From Chrysopilus asiliformis (taxonomy: Eukaryota; Arthropoda; Insecta; Diptera; Rhagionidae), in contig OZ035962.1 in the NCBI GenBank assembly GCA_964034945.1, positions 53,128,231 to 53,192,230 on the forward strand: a stretch of 64,000 nt of DNA. The letters are read 5' to 3'. The notes beneath the pieces were generated by a model, which searched no databases, had not been told where the DNA came from, and saw only the letters and a program-made list of their open reading frames with translations. Positions 21,528-31,931 of this stretch are shown piece after piece (the first letter of the stretch is position 1; each line of letters starts with the position of its first letter). The translations under genes were made by a program, and so were the position numbers.

Positions 21528-22009
21528 CCCTATTCCCGTAACCGGCGGGACGTGTATACGCCACGCAAGTTTTATCTCGATCGAATGAAATTTTCTTATT
21601 CTAGTAGACGTAGAAACGCAGTTTTATTCAGCCCCGCGCTGACTATTTTGACAGTTTTGCTGATTTGATACGCATGAAGTTTTATTTGTTCAATTAAATG
21701 ATTGTACTGCGTTAGTTTTTCCTGACCTTCAAAACTTATATTTAGTTAAAATTCATTGAATGTATAAATAAATTCACATTTTTATTCAAACTTTCTATTT
21801 AATTGATTGGTCCCGCAACGATTTACTCGCGGGAAATAAATGTATGGAAAAGTCAAAACATTCGCGGGTGCGTTTAGTGTAATACCGAAAGTAAAACGTT
21901 TTCAGCACCACGGCACACGCCGGGACAATTGCGTTTAGCAGAATGCAAATTTTCTACGGGAAACGCCTAATCCCGCGGCGTACACGTCCCGCCGGTTACG
22001 GGAATAGGG
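21528..22009. mobile_element. MITE with ~28-bp terminal inverted repeats, copy 2
   Basis: Same element as at 20451-20936, copied by the tandem duplication. Confidence 0.7.
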
Positions 22010-22081
22010 CTGATTATTACACGAATTACAATCGTGATTTCCTTGCAAATTAATTTGAATTTTATATCGAATTGGGATTTG

Positions 22082-22267
22082 AAAAAAATGCACTAAAAAG
22101 AAAAAAATAATTTTCTGGCCGCCGTGTATCACAAATATAAAAGCTTTTAAAAAGCGAGATAAAGCATAAAGCAATAAAATAAATATTTATCTCGCTTTTT
22201 AAAAGCTTTTATATTTGTGATACACAGCGGCCAAAAATTATTTTTTTCTTTTTAGTGCATTTTTTTT
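22082..22267. repeat. AT-rich palindrome, copy 2
   Basis: Second copy of the palindrome at 21009-21194, at the end of the second duplicated unit. Confidence 0.88.
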
Positions 22268-22290
22268 AAAAGCTTTTTTTTTTTTAAATT

Positions 22291-22640
22291 TTTTTTTAGT
22301 ATGTGGTTTTAATTTATTTTGATTTTCTTTTATTTTTAATTTTTTTGATTTTCTTTTGTTTTAATTTAATTTTTTTTAATTTATTTTTCTTTTGTTTATT
22401 ATGATGATTTATGATTTGCATTTAGAATTTTTTTTTGCGGCGATAAAAATGATTAGTATGATTTGCTTTTAGTTTTATTCATATTTAGAAGACTATAAAT
22501 GGCTTATGATTGTTCTTTCAATTATTTTTGAAATTGAATTAAAGATTCATGATGATATTTAGACCTAGTGTTTTAATTATGATCATGTTTGTGTGAGAGT
22601 TTTAATTTAGGGCAGGTGCAAAACTCAGAGATGGAGGAAG
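22291..22640. other. AT-rich spacer, no gene seen
   Basis: T-rich sequence with several attttcttttatttttaa-like stretches. No ORF or repeat boundary recognised. Confidence 0.5.
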
Positions 22641-22957
22641 AAAAACACTTTTAAAAACAAGTTTTATAACCTTATACACTTTCAAAATGCACTAAAAAGT
22701 AAAAAACAAGTTTAAAGTTTCACAAAAAAATGTTTTTATAAATTACGTGTTGTTGTGAAAATATAAAGTGTGCTGCGTTGCACAGTATGAAACCGCTATT
22801 ACAGATTCAAGAGCAAATGCAACGTCACACACTTTATATTTTCACAACAACACGTAATTTATAAAAACATTTTTTTGTGAAACTTTAAACTTGTTTTTTA
22901 CTTTTTAGTGCATTTTGAAGTGTATAAGGTTATAAAACTTGTTTTTTAAAGTGTTTT
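22641..22957. mobile_element. Foldback element with ~130-bp inverted arms
   Basis: The left arm (aaaaacacttttaaaaacaa ... aatataaagtgtg) is the reverse complement of the right arm (cacactttatatt ... aaagtgttttt). The loop of about 55 bases contains attgcacagtatgaaacc-like sequence (actually gttgcacagtatgaaacc). The loop and right arm alone recur at about 58920-59098, so this is a dispersed family. Confidence 0.82.
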
Positions 22958-22989
22958 TTTTTTTATTTTATACTTTTTAGTCTTGAATT

Positions 22990-23305
22990 AGCCTACCAAA
23001 AACCTCCAGAAAAGATCTTTCGCGGGAAAATGGTGCAAAAGGAAATCCACGTTATCTTTGCAGGACATTCCGTTATCCTTACAGAATTTCAAATGTCAGA
23101 ATCGGATTCAGCTTTTTTTTCTTGGAAAAAATGGGAAAAAGGATATTTGCGTTATCCTTACAGGATCTTCCGTTTTGAATTTTGAAAATCTAACACCGAA
23201 TTCGTCATCAGCGACCCCGAAAACCCCCTGATGCCAGTTTTTCCCGGAAAAAAATGGGAAAAAGGATATTTGCGTTATCCTTACAGGACCTTCCATTATC
23301 CTTAC
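22990..23305 (-). repeat. 122-bp minisatellite, about 2.5 units
   Basis: Contains atccttacagga, aacaccgaattcgtcatcag and cgaccccgaaaaccccctga, matching the unit at 33250. Confidence 0.82.
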
Positions 23306-24278
23306 AAGGATGGAGTAGTAAAAATATTGAACTGTCACCGGAACTACGCAAGGTGACAAAATTTCATCTTCCAAGGTTGGGTAGTTTCGGAGATATAAGG
23401 TTCCAAAGATTCCAGAGATAGACACATAGGTAGCCAGCCAGGTAGGTAGGTAGGTCGCGACAATCCAACTTAATAGAAAGTGTATAAAAAGGTAAGCCAT
23501 AACCGCCTCATCCTGCGACGGTAAAAGATTCCCTTCCCTTCCTTGTTAGATTTTTTTTTTAGAAGATGAGCTATGGTCTTGTTTTTGGCACGAATTATTT
23601 GTAATCCGAGTAGTGATTTGGAGATTGGCAAGAACCGACCCCGTCCGACGAGCTAAGCCCTAGACCTTCCAACGTGTCACGCTGCCTCCCCTTCAACCAC
23701 ATCACCATCGAAATGAAAGATCATCTCGTCACTCTGGCTGTTACTAATTTTGTCCGTTTTTCAATTCCAAATACAATATTTTCTCCTTCCATAATGTTAT
23801 CGCCAACAGATGGCGTTAGGCTCTCAGACTCACGTTTGATAGCTGAGAAATATAATCGCTCTTTTCTCATTGATGATCGATACGAAGCGGTTGTTATTCA
23901 CAGATATATAGACGGACAGACGACAGAGAGACAGCCGGACAGACGACAGACGGACAGACGACAGAGAGACAGACGGGCAGACAGACGGTCGGACATGCCA
24001 AAATCAAAATCTTTTGTCATGCCATACACCCTGGTGTAGTTCGTTTTTGTGTCCCGCGATTGGTTTGATACGTTACAACGAAATCTAATATACATCAATA
24101 TGATTTTCATATAGTGTGGAGGTCCATCTGGAGTGCAGGAACAAACTTATTGGGGTGCGAGAGCGTTTTTTTTTATTTGTGAGATAGAGTTATAATTTTT
24201 TTTATTTGTGAGATGGAGTAACGTATAAACTCAAGAACTACTGCACCAACATAGACTATGTATCATGACCACGGTTTA
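23306..24278. other. Dispersed repeat mosaic with (ACAG)n tract; no gene
   Basis: 23410-23500 contains a GGTA microsatellite and a stretch (tagccagccaggtaggtagg) whose reverse complement recurs at 58850-58915. About 23745-23820 shares a piece with 39186-39270, inverted in part. 23908-23995 is an (ACAG)n-like run followed by a conserved tail (caccctggtgtagttcg) that recurs at 29316 and, inverted, near 59715. These are non-autonomous repeat families, possibly Helitron-related. Confidence 0.6.
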
Positions 24279-25177
24279 TACCGTATGCGTCATAAAAATC
24301 TGAAATCTAGTACTGCAAGTATTTTCAAGGAGATAACGGTTGCTTATTAATTTGTACTACGTTTGAAAGGGTTTGTAAATACAACTTCGTACATAATTGA
24401 GCAAAAAAATTAAATGTTTATAAATATAGCAACATGGGGGAGGCTCAAAGAGTGAAAATCATGAAGTTGGTCCACGCGCGGAAGTCCAATAAGGCGATTT
24501 CCAATGAATTAAACGTAACGTCGTCAACTGTTTATGCTGTAAGAGCGACTTGTTTAGCCAGGGGAATAGTTAGGCCGCAATCTGGAAGCGGTAGACCCAT
24601 TTCAGTAAAAACTCCAGTGTTGATTAGGGCAATCAAAGGAAGGATCAGAAGGAATCCGGTAAGGACATCTTGGAGAGTCATGTAAAACCATCGATAGAGT
24701 CAACCTAAGGTAATGATGTGTTTTACATGATTCGACAAGACGGGGCACCGTGCCACACTGCCAGAAGTACCCAAATTTGGATAATTTAAAAAACGAATAA
24801 TTTAAAAAACTTCTGGTCTAAGGACATGTGGTCACCGAGCTCTCCAGACCTTAATCCCCTGGATTTTTTAATATGGGCATATGTTCAGGCTAAGACTGGA
24901 GCTAAGGCTTACAGCAATGTGCAAGCCCTGAAGTCCACCATTACCATCGCATGGAACGACAAGCCGGAGTCTTATTTAATATTGACATGCAAGAAGTACA
25001 GGCCCCGTTTGGAGAAGTTCGTAAATGCTGGGGGTGGGCATTTTGAAAAATTTTTTTTACTAGTATGTAAGATTTAGTTTAGAGCAAAACATTTTTTTTT
25101 TTCGTTCAACTTCTGTGTTTTTTTAAACGGTTTACAATTTAATATGAATTTTCCAGATTTTTATGACGCATACGGTA
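24279..25177 (+). mobile_element. Internally deleted Tc1/mariner element
   Basis: A 24-bp perfect inverted repeat (taccgtatgcgtcataaaaa...) lies at 24279-24302 and 25154-25177, flanking transposase pieces. Partial similarity extends outwards (accacg), so the true ends may lie some 15 bases further out. The element is too short for a full transposase. Confidence 0.75.
24434..25077 (+). pseudogene. Tc1/mariner transposase remnant
   Basis: The first piece (24434-24685) is an N-terminal helix-turn-helix DNA-binding domain with RKSNKAISNELNVTSSTVY and a GSGRP linker. After a deletion, about 24733-24775 reads RQDGAPCHTARSTQIW, carrying the second catalytic Asp. A further ORF (24826-25077) starts MWSPSSPDLNPLDF, carrying the third acidic residue. 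The first catalytic Asp and its surroundings are missing and the pieces are in different frames, so no enzyme can be made. The subgroup (maT, Tc1 or other) cannot be decided without the full spacing. Confidence 0.82.
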
Positions 25178-25494
25178 GTTAGGTGTGGTCGTGGTATCGG
25201 CTCCCCTTTCACCCCTCGCTTGTTATCTTCTGAACCACTGAAGGGATTTCAGTGTTGGGCAGGTCAATCACAAAAGAAATTGTCATCCACTCAAACTACT
25301 CCGATCTACATCTCCTAAAATATCTCCTAATATTTGCAATTTTCTTGAAAACAGTGGGTCAAACCAAAAAAAATATGAGGAAAAATTTTTTGAAATATAA
25401 TTACAGCATAATTTTTCTATACATCAAAATTTTTTCATATTCAAAAATTTATTACTACCCGGGCGACGGCAACGCCGGGTTCTTGCAAGCTAGT
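25178..25494 (+). mobile_element. Helitron-like 3' end fragment
   Basis: AT-rich sequence ending in a GC-rich hairpin (cccgggcgacggcaacgccg) and then ttcttgcaagCTAG|T at 25490-25494. A hairpin about 10 bases before CTRR followed by T is the classic Helitron 3' terminus. The 5' border is not seen. Confidence 0.6.
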
Positions 25495-25496
25495 AT

Positions 25497-26570
25497 CTAT
25501 ATCGGCCCTATTCCAGATTCCGTCGTAGCTATGATTTTCGGAGAATTCGTGAAAATGGTATTCCACGATCCGTAGGAATTAAATTAATTTCGAAAACATT
25601 ACGAATCGGAATATCTGGCATCATAGAATTCGACGGAATCGATCTTTTGACAGCTAAACACACGAAAAATTTTCGATTCGTAGATCGAGAAGCAACTTCA
25701 TTTTCTTATTATTTTAGCTCAATTTATGGCTGGAATTGTACAACAAAAAGCAATTTTAACATTTATTATTTGTTTATTTAGTACAAGTGTAACTTTTGAC
25801 AAATTAAGAGGAATTATTTTCGAAAAAAGAGCAATGTGAGTATTCCTAAGTATCCGTTATTTGTTGCCGTTTTCATTGCAAACGCTGCAGAATCCATTAT
25901 TAATATCAATTTTCGTTTTAAGTCAAGAAAGTGACATTTTTCACGAAACTATTCCATGTCAGAAATCTATTCCTTATGAGTTTTGCATAGGGACCTTTTT
26001 ACAAAGACATTAATTTTTCGAAATTAGATTTTAATCAGGCACCAGTAAGTTCATTTCCGTTCGGATCGTGGAATACTGATTTCTTCGTATTCGTAACGTA
26101 GTTAGTTCTTCGTAATAAAGCGACGACGGATTCTGGAATAGGGCCGTATATATAAAAATGGATGTTTGTTTGTTTGTTGGTCCGTTTGAGATTACAAAAC
26201 TCAAAAATTACTGCTCCGATTTTTACGCGGTTTTTTGCAAAATGATCTGCGTTGCCAGGAGCAGGTTTTTAGCTATGTTAGATTTTCAAAATTGAAAACA
26301 GAAGGTCGTGAAAGGATAACGCAAATATCCGTTTTTCCATTTTTCTCCGGAAAAATTGGCATTTTGGGGTTTTTGGGGTCGCTGATCACGAATCCGGTAT
26401 TAGATTTCCAAAATTCGAAACGGAAGGTCCGGTAAGGATATCGCAAATGTCCGTTTCCAATTTTTCTCGCAAAAACAGGCTTTGGGATGGTTTTCAGGGT
26501 TGCTTATCACGAATGTGGTGTTGGGATTTCAAAATTCGAAACGGAAGGTCCTGTAAGGATAAGGATAACG
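25497..26570 (+). mobile_element. Helitron-like 5' part, starting two bases after another Helitron end
   Basis: TC TATAT at 25497 is interrupted by a MITE (25503-26146) and resumes TATATATAAAAATGGATG at 26147, the same 5' start as the Helitron at 59933. It then enters 122-bp units at about 26270-26560 and is lost near 26570. Thus one Helitron end (CTAGT) and the next Helitron start lie head to tail. Confidence 0.6.
25503..26146. mobile_element. MITE with 23-bp TIRs inserted in a Helitron 5' end
   Basis: cggccctattccagattccg is matched by an inverted copy ending at 26146 with one mismatch in 23 bases. Both flanks carry TATAT, a likely target duplication. Further inverted similarity extends inward (ttccacgatcc/ggatcgtggaa). 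No coding sequence. Confidence 0.75.
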
Positions 26571-26752
26571 CGTCGAATCGCATAAAAACTGAAATTAAAA
26601 GGTTTTTCCGTGAAAAGTGTGCCTTTCCGATTCTGTTGTTTTAGTGTAACAATGCTAAACACTGTTGAAATAATCTCGTTTTATTTCTATTTTACGATGG
26701 TATTTATGCAATAGTACTGGTATTTATGTTTATTTTCATATATAATACTTAC
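26571..26752 (-). other. Apparently unique sequence, possible intron
   Basis: AT-rich, no repeat family seen elsewhere in this window. It lies directly downstream of the LRR exon's splice donor on the minus strand. Confidence 0.4.
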
Positions 26753-26824
26753 AATCGTTCCAAGGATATGAGATCTTGTAGCGCATCCTTCTCTACCGCA
26801 TGAATTTGATTATCTGTCAATTGC
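26753..26824 (-). CDS. sli: Leucine-rich-repeat exon, slit-like (72 bp)
   Basis: On the minus strand a polypyrimidine tract and acceptor (gattttttttctag) precede an open 72-bp exon that ends in a consensus donor (gtaagta). Its translation reads QLTDNQIHAVEKDALQDL then ISLER, with split codons at both ends giving a full 24-residue LRR (xLxxNxIxxVExxALxxLxxLxxL). Exons of exactly 72 bp encoding one 24-residue LRR are typical of LRR receptors and Slit. The phrase AxQDLxxLER(L) closely resembles the repeat in the first LRR domain of Slit, the secreted Robo ligand of axon guidance. No neighbouring exon was found here, so the window would lie in large TE-filled introns. Alternatives are another LRR gene or a gene fragment captured by a Helitron. 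The LRR call is firmer than the slit assignment. Confidence 0.65.
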
Positions 26825-27812
26825 CTAGAAAAAAAATCAACTTAGTGAAACTAATCTTATTTACACGTGTTCTACATATGTATTGTTTTTTTATTTTTTT
26901 GCTTTTTTGATAGAAGTTGTTCGATTTCAATGATATCAAATCTTAAATTCTTCTGTCGTTGAAAACAAAAAAAAAGATAAAACAATCGTAAAAAATCATA
27001 AGGTAGTGTAATTAGTTTTCAACCATTACCTTTTACGAACGACTTCAATGGAAATTAAAAAAAGGAGTTTCGGATTTGACACATTGGGCTGTATGCATAA
27101 AAATGAACATATGCTCATACTTGTTTGATGCTCATTTTTAAGCATACAACTGAATAATCAAAATAAAAGTTTGTCAGTTTTTGCTTTTGGGCAGGGAAAA
27201 TCAATTATTAGGTGCAGCAGAGATATTGTGTAAAACGTCGTGAGGTATGTTGAGTAACAGGGAAATGGCGAATATGAGCGCTTTTATGGGTAGGGTGCCA
27301 TAGTTCTTAGGGACAGTATGGGACAAGATAGGCAATAAGTTTTATATAGAAAATTAATCTTGATTAAGATTAAAACCACGGAAAAAATCAATAATGTGCG
27401 ACGCAGGCGAAATTTTTTAAACAAAATGGGGCGCAGTTATTTAAATGAAGAGATATACAATCCTAATCAAAAATTAACTTAACTCCTTGCACTCTGTACT
27501 TTTTATAAATAGCCGCAACGGGAATTGTAAACAAAAATAACAATAAAAAGAGATGCGCCACAGGACACATTGTACCTCAAGTGAAAAAATGTATTTTGGA
27601 GCAACCCCCAGCTGAAATAGAGTACTGTTTTCATATTTAGTGATCGTTTTTTCTGTATTTAAAAATTTATTACACTAATTTAAAAAAAACCGGCATAAAA
27701 ATGGGTTTCTGGTACACCGAGACAACAAGCCTAAATCGATCACCAGGTCACGCTGCCTACCGATAACCTTTTTTTATTGAGTGTACTGTAATTGAGTGTA
27801 AAATTGAGTTTA
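26825..27812. other. Mostly unique AT-rich sequence, possible intron; small hairpin inside
   Basis: No ORF or shared repeat was recognised apart from the inverted repeat at 27091-27147. It follows the LRR exon's acceptor on the minus strand, so may be intron. Confidence 0.4.
27091..27147. repeat. Short hairpin
   Basis: gtatgcataaaaatgaacat and atgctcatttttaagcatac are near-perfect inverted repeats of about 20 bases with a 17-base loop. It may be the end of a small MITE or a chance palindrome. Confidence 0.6.
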
Positions 27813-28866
27813 GGGGAGACTGGGCTATTGTGGACCACGGGGAATTGCGGACCAGCGTCATATTTTTTCCCTAGTAGTGGTTGGTAGCTGCAAATAACTG
27901 TAATCAGTTCGCCTCATGTTAAGCTCATTTTCCCTTCAGTACTCCACTGTGCGTATACACAAGTTACCTCGCTACGATAGCAAATATAAATGTGATACTT
28001 CGAAAAAAAAATTTCACTTTGTGTTTCGCTTAAATTTAACCACATTTTTCGAGAACCAACTCAGGTAAATATGTTCATAATATTCGCGGAGCCTTAAGAA
28101 TTCGACACAGACAAGAAATTTTGCATGAAGTTTGCATTGTGTTACTAATAGCTGCCATATTGTAAAAAAGAGCGTTCGGGGAATTACGGACCACTTTTGT
28201 CGGGGAATTACGGACCAGTCAGTTCTTGACATTTGACAAACTAACTTCGTGTATTTGATGCATATAAGTGTTTTTTCATGCAAAAACACAGCATTAGATT
28301 TTCGGCAATCATACTAATCCTATAATATAATACGAGGAACGTCTGTCTGCCTGTTTGTCTGCACAAACGATCTCGAAAACCCGCCTAACGATTTTTCACG
28401 AAACTTGGGGGTTAGGGATTTTCGGGGACAAGGAATCGATCTAGATAGGTCTCACCCCTGAGAAAATTCCCCTCGATACCCCTCGCCTGGTATCTTCGAA
28501 TTGAGTCGTCCGATCTTAATGAAACTTTGCAGTATTACTAAGGGGGCTAAGGGCTTTCGATTTTTCAGGCCACTAAGTCAGGCCACTACAAACCTGACTT
28601 TTCCCTCCCCTCGATACCCCTCGCCTGGTATCTTCGAATTGGGTGGTCCGATCTTAATGAAACTACAGTATTACTAAGGGGCTTAGGGCTTTCGATTTTT
28701 CCACTACAAACCTAACTTTCCCCTCCCCTCGACACCCCTCGCTTGGTGTCTTACGTGAAAGTATCTTAATGAAAATTCGCTATGGAGTAAGGTTTTTCGA
28801 TATGCATTCTAAAAATATCACGTTTTAGATATCTATCGGCAGCGATAAATAGTAATTACAAAAACA

Positions 28867-29065
28867 TAACAAAAGCTATAATTGCCAATCTGGCAATCAT
28901 TGGAGACCCGTATGGTGATATTCGTATCAAAATTCGAACAGTTGTACAAAAATTCCACTTTGAAGTCAAACTTTCCAATAAGATTTTTTAAAATTTATTC
29001 CAATCAGATTTTGATGTATGGGAGTTTTATGTAGAATCATATCCTAAATAACTTTTGTTCTTGCA
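28867..29065 (+). repeat. Dispersed ~195-bp repeat, copy 1
   Basis: ataattgccaatctggcaat (palindromic core) followed by tcgaacagttgta and ccaataagattttttaaaat. A second copy lies at 34760-34957. Confidence 0.8.
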
Positions 29066-29232
29066 CTTTTTTGATAAGATGCACCGTTTTTGAGATATTC
29101 GCAAAAAACGTTTCCGTTCGTATGGGGGGTACCCCCTCTAATGGTCCATTTTTGCCCATTAACGAACTTAGCCTCGCATTTTACGAAAAACGAATCTGCG
29201 CAAAATTTCAAGTCTCTAGCTCAATCCGTGCG

Positions 29233-29420
29233 CCCGCAATCCGCGCCACAGACAGACAGACAGACAGACGGACGGACAGACGGACGGACATGCTAAATTC
29301 AACTTTTTTCATCATTCTAAACACACTGGTGTAATTCATTTTTGTGTGCGATGACGAGATCTTGGCGTTACAAACGGTAAGGCAAAGTTAATATACCCTT
29401 TGGTTTCACCATACGGGTAT
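29233..29420 (+). repeat. (ACAG)n tract with conserved tail
   Basis: cagacagacagacagacgga repeats lead into a tail with cacactggtgtaattc and a terminal accatacgggtataac. The tail resembles that at 24000-24110, which defines a dispersed family. Confidence 0.7.
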
Positions 29421-30430
29421 AACAATCAAGTTCCCTGAACCTCATTATACGAATCATGTTGCAATTACAATCGGATTCAATTACTCAGAGACAGACTGCA
29501 TTAAGAATTGCAATTGTATGTTTTCATGTTTGTATATATTTATTTTTCGAAACAGGTTCTATAGATTTTGATGAAATTCGGCTACTTATAGTTTTTGGGG
29601 ACAAAAATGCGATCACCTTAGGTCCCATCTTCAGGAAAATTCGTTAAAGTTCTATTAGAATACTGCGAATATTCTTTATCCCGTTTTTCTTCAGGAAAGT
29701 TTACCCTATAGGGTTTGTGAGGTCGCTGATCCCGAATATGATGTTGGAGTTTCAAAATTTGAAACGGAAGGTCCTATAGAATATCGCGAATATCCTATTT
29801 TTTCTGGAAAATATACATTAGGGAGTTTTTGAGGTCACTGATGCCGAATCTGATGTTGGAAATTCAATATTCGAAACCAAAGGTCCTGTGGTGATAAGAA
29901 AAATACCTTCTTTCAAAATACCTCAGGAAAAGGAGATTTAAAACCTCAGGAAAACTATTGTGAAGTTAACGTGAATCTACTTTTTTCCCCAAAAAAATTA
30001 GCAAAAGGAGGATTCTGAGGGTTCCGAGCATGGCTCGGTCTTCCTGGTACTATATAAAAATGAGTTGGTGTCTCTTCCTCTTTCACGCAAAAACGGCTGA
30101 ACCGATCGACTTGAAATTTGCCATGAGTATCTGTGGTAGTTCTGGTTCCAATATAGGCATACGGAAAAGTAGCGCGAGGGGTGGGGGGAGTAAGGGGAGG
30201 GGTAAAGTGATTTCGAAACTTAGTTTTTGCGCTATGTTACTCTTTCGCGGGGAAACTACTGAACCAATTGGCCTGAAATTTGGCATAGATGTTCGTCGGG
30301 GGTCCAGCCCCAACATAGACCCATTAAAAAGTTTTTAAGTTCTTTCCGGTTTTCTTCGTATTCTAAAACTTAGACAAAAAGCTTAACCCAGCGACGACTG
30401 GTATGCAAGCTAGTTTCTAATATTTTTTTG

Positions 30431-31087
30431 GTACGATAATAATTTTCAAATGCAAGTATACAATGTTGAGGTTAGGTTCTCTTCTGTAGAGAATTTCGGT
30501 TACACTTACTTACCCTTTTCAGCCATAATACCGCTTTATTATGCTAAAAAGGAGAAATCAATTGATTTCGATAATATTTTGGAGGTGATGAACTAGGAGA
30601 AAATTCACAAGACCTCACTCCGGCAAGTTTCAACGGCGTTCAAAATTCCAAAAACCAATTTGATGAGCTATATCGCGAGTTTTGATAAGGCGAAGATCGA
30701 TGTTGCTAGTGCTGATATGGATGTAATGAAGAATTTATTGAATGTAATGATGAAATCGGCCGTTTTGACATCGCCAGAGGTTGTAAATGAGCTTCGTGAG
30801 GAGGCTGATAAGAACCGAAAGTGATTGGAGAAGAAAGGCGGTAAACCATTATCGAAAAAGCAAAAAGATCGTGGCAAATCGAAGACACCACAGAAGAAAC
30901 AACCATCTTCAACCGATTGTGAGGTGGAAGAAGACATCGGTTTTTGCATAATTTGTAAGAAAAATATGCCAAAAAAATGAACCGCCGAAATATCATCCAT
31001 TGCAACGTGTGCGATCGAGCTGTTCACTTGGGATGCGCCGGAATGACTGCAAGTTATTGGACTTGCGAACATTACGTTTCGGAATGA
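30431..31087 (+). pseudogene. Transposase-gene C-terminus with PHD-like zinc finger (broken)
   Basis: Within the TA-flanked element the plus strand reads LTPASFNGVQNSKNQFDEL near 30617-30680, then in another frame from 30663 a helical region ending with an in-frame TGA near 30822. A Lys-rich linker (KPLSKKQKDRGKSKTPQKK) leads to CIICKKNMPKK. An A7 run (ccaaaaaaatga, about 30969) shifts the reading, after which HCNVCDRAVHLGCAGM and WTCEHYVSE complete a C2-C2-HC-C pattern. Insect DDE_1 (pogo/jerky-type) transposases often have such a PHD-like C-terminus. The catalytic domain is not seen. Several frameshifts and a stop make it a pseudogene. The minus-strand ORFs here are shadows. Confidence 0.6.
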
Positions 31088-31422
31088 TTTTCATTGCAAT
31101 TTTTCACTTCATTTCACTTTGTCTCTTATATAATAAATATATGAGTCAAAAATAAAGTTTTTCTATCACATTTTTCCATTTTTAATCGATTTACAAAGTG
31201 GTCCATAATACCCCGAGATTTTTCAAAATCGCAAAAACGCCATTTTTGAGCCAACTGATATAACTTGGATAATTTAATACAATTTGATCAAACTGCTGTG
31301 ACCCAAAGAGAGGTTATTTATCGTACTACAAATTCAAGCCTTGAAATTTTCAGAAAATGTTTTTTTTTTGCGAGTTTTTAGCCAAAATGAAAATGCGGTC
31401 CAGAACACCCCAGTCTCCCCTA

Positions 31423-31749
31423 CTGTATTTAGCAAAAATATCAAACTAATGGATGACGTATAAATTTAACTATGCCAAATTTTTGAGCCAATAGTGGTTA
31501 ACGCCACAAATTTTTCATGTACTGCGTATAGTACATTGAAAGGTAACAGGTTAAATTAGTTTAAACATCTTTATTTAAAAAAAAAATGACAATGAAATGT
31601 AAAGCAAAAAAAAATTAATGGATAACCGAAATGCACTTTGCTTCGGAAAAAATCACATTTTCGCGCCTAAAGCACCACTGAAATACGGCAGAAGCCTTCA
31701 AACTTAGAAAGTTGGTTTGCTCCGTATCGTGCGCGCACTTAGTTTCCCA
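31423..31749. other. No gene seen
   Basis: AT-rich sequence between the TIR element and the mariner-type remnant; could include the latter's 5' end, but no TIR was recognised. Confidence 0.4.
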
Positions 31750-31885
31750 TTTTGAGGAACAAAGATCAGTGGCAGATCTTCGGTCTGTACGTACTGAAGG
31801 AACTTGTGGATGTTGTACGGCAGAGTGTGAATGATGACCCTGCCTCCACTCGTCGTTCTACCCAATTGGGCATCTCAAGAACATC
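31750..31885 (+). pseudogene. Mariner-type (IS630) transposase, N-terminal part
   Basis: The plus strand reads FEEQRSVADLRSVRTEG and then, after a frameshift, VDVVRQSVNDDPASTRRSTQ followed by LGISRTS. This is the helix-turn-helix region of a mariner-type transposase family common in insects (SVADLPR..., STRR...LGIS). It is cut at the target-site duplication 31872-31885; the rest of the gene continues at 37186. The two parts must have been contiguous before the 5.3-kb insertion. Confidence 0.72.
31872..31885. repeat. Target-site duplication, left copy
   Basis: atctcaagaacatc here and at 37186-37199 flanks the compound insertion 31886-37185. Confidence 0.85.
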
Positions 31886-31931
31886 ATAATAATAATAAAT
31901 CTTTATTAAATCTCAATCTTTATAATATAGA

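Larger units (their letters stand above)
21217..22290 (+). repeat. 1,077-bp tandem duplication, copy 2
   Basis: Near-identical second copy, ending in a T-rich tract near 22290. The high identity of non-coding sequence points to a recent duplication or to an assembly repeat at a palindrome. Confidence 0.93.
28318..30413 (+). mobile_element. Composite Helitron-like insertion
   Basis: Starts TCCTATAATATAATACGAGG and ends with a hairpin cccagcgacgactggtatgc and aagCTAG|T at 30410-30414. Between them lie a near-tandem repeat (cctcgatacccctcgcctgg at 28471, 28609 and a variant at 28727), a copy of a 200-bp dispersed repeat (28867-29065), an (ACAG)n tract and two 122-bp minisatellite-like units (29690-29905). 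It may be several elements rather than one. Confidence 0.45.
27813..31420 (+). mobile_element. TA-flanked TIR DNA transposon (pogo/Tc1-mariner-like) with nested Helitron
   Basis: The left end ggggagactgggctattgtg and right end (inverted ggggagactggggtgttctg) match at most positions over about 24 bases, and both ends abut TA. Subterminal copies of ggggaattacggaccac-like sequence occur at 27840, 28185 and 28200. The interior keeps the 3' end of a gene with a PHD-like C-terminus. About 2.1 kb (28318-30413) looks like a later Helitron insertion. Confidence 0.7.

Noticed and set aside
23108..23500. 130-residue minus-strand ORF with hydrophobic segment
   Set aside because: It is a reading of the 122-bp minisatellite and a GGTA microsatellite.
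24826..25077. Independent small gene
   Set aside because: SPDLNPLDF and the flanking TIRs show it is the C-terminus of a deleted Tc1/mariner transposase.
28014..28289. 91-residue minus-strand ORF with two WSVIPR phrases
   Set aside because: The phrases come from repeated subterminal ggaattacggaccac motifs of the TIR transposon.
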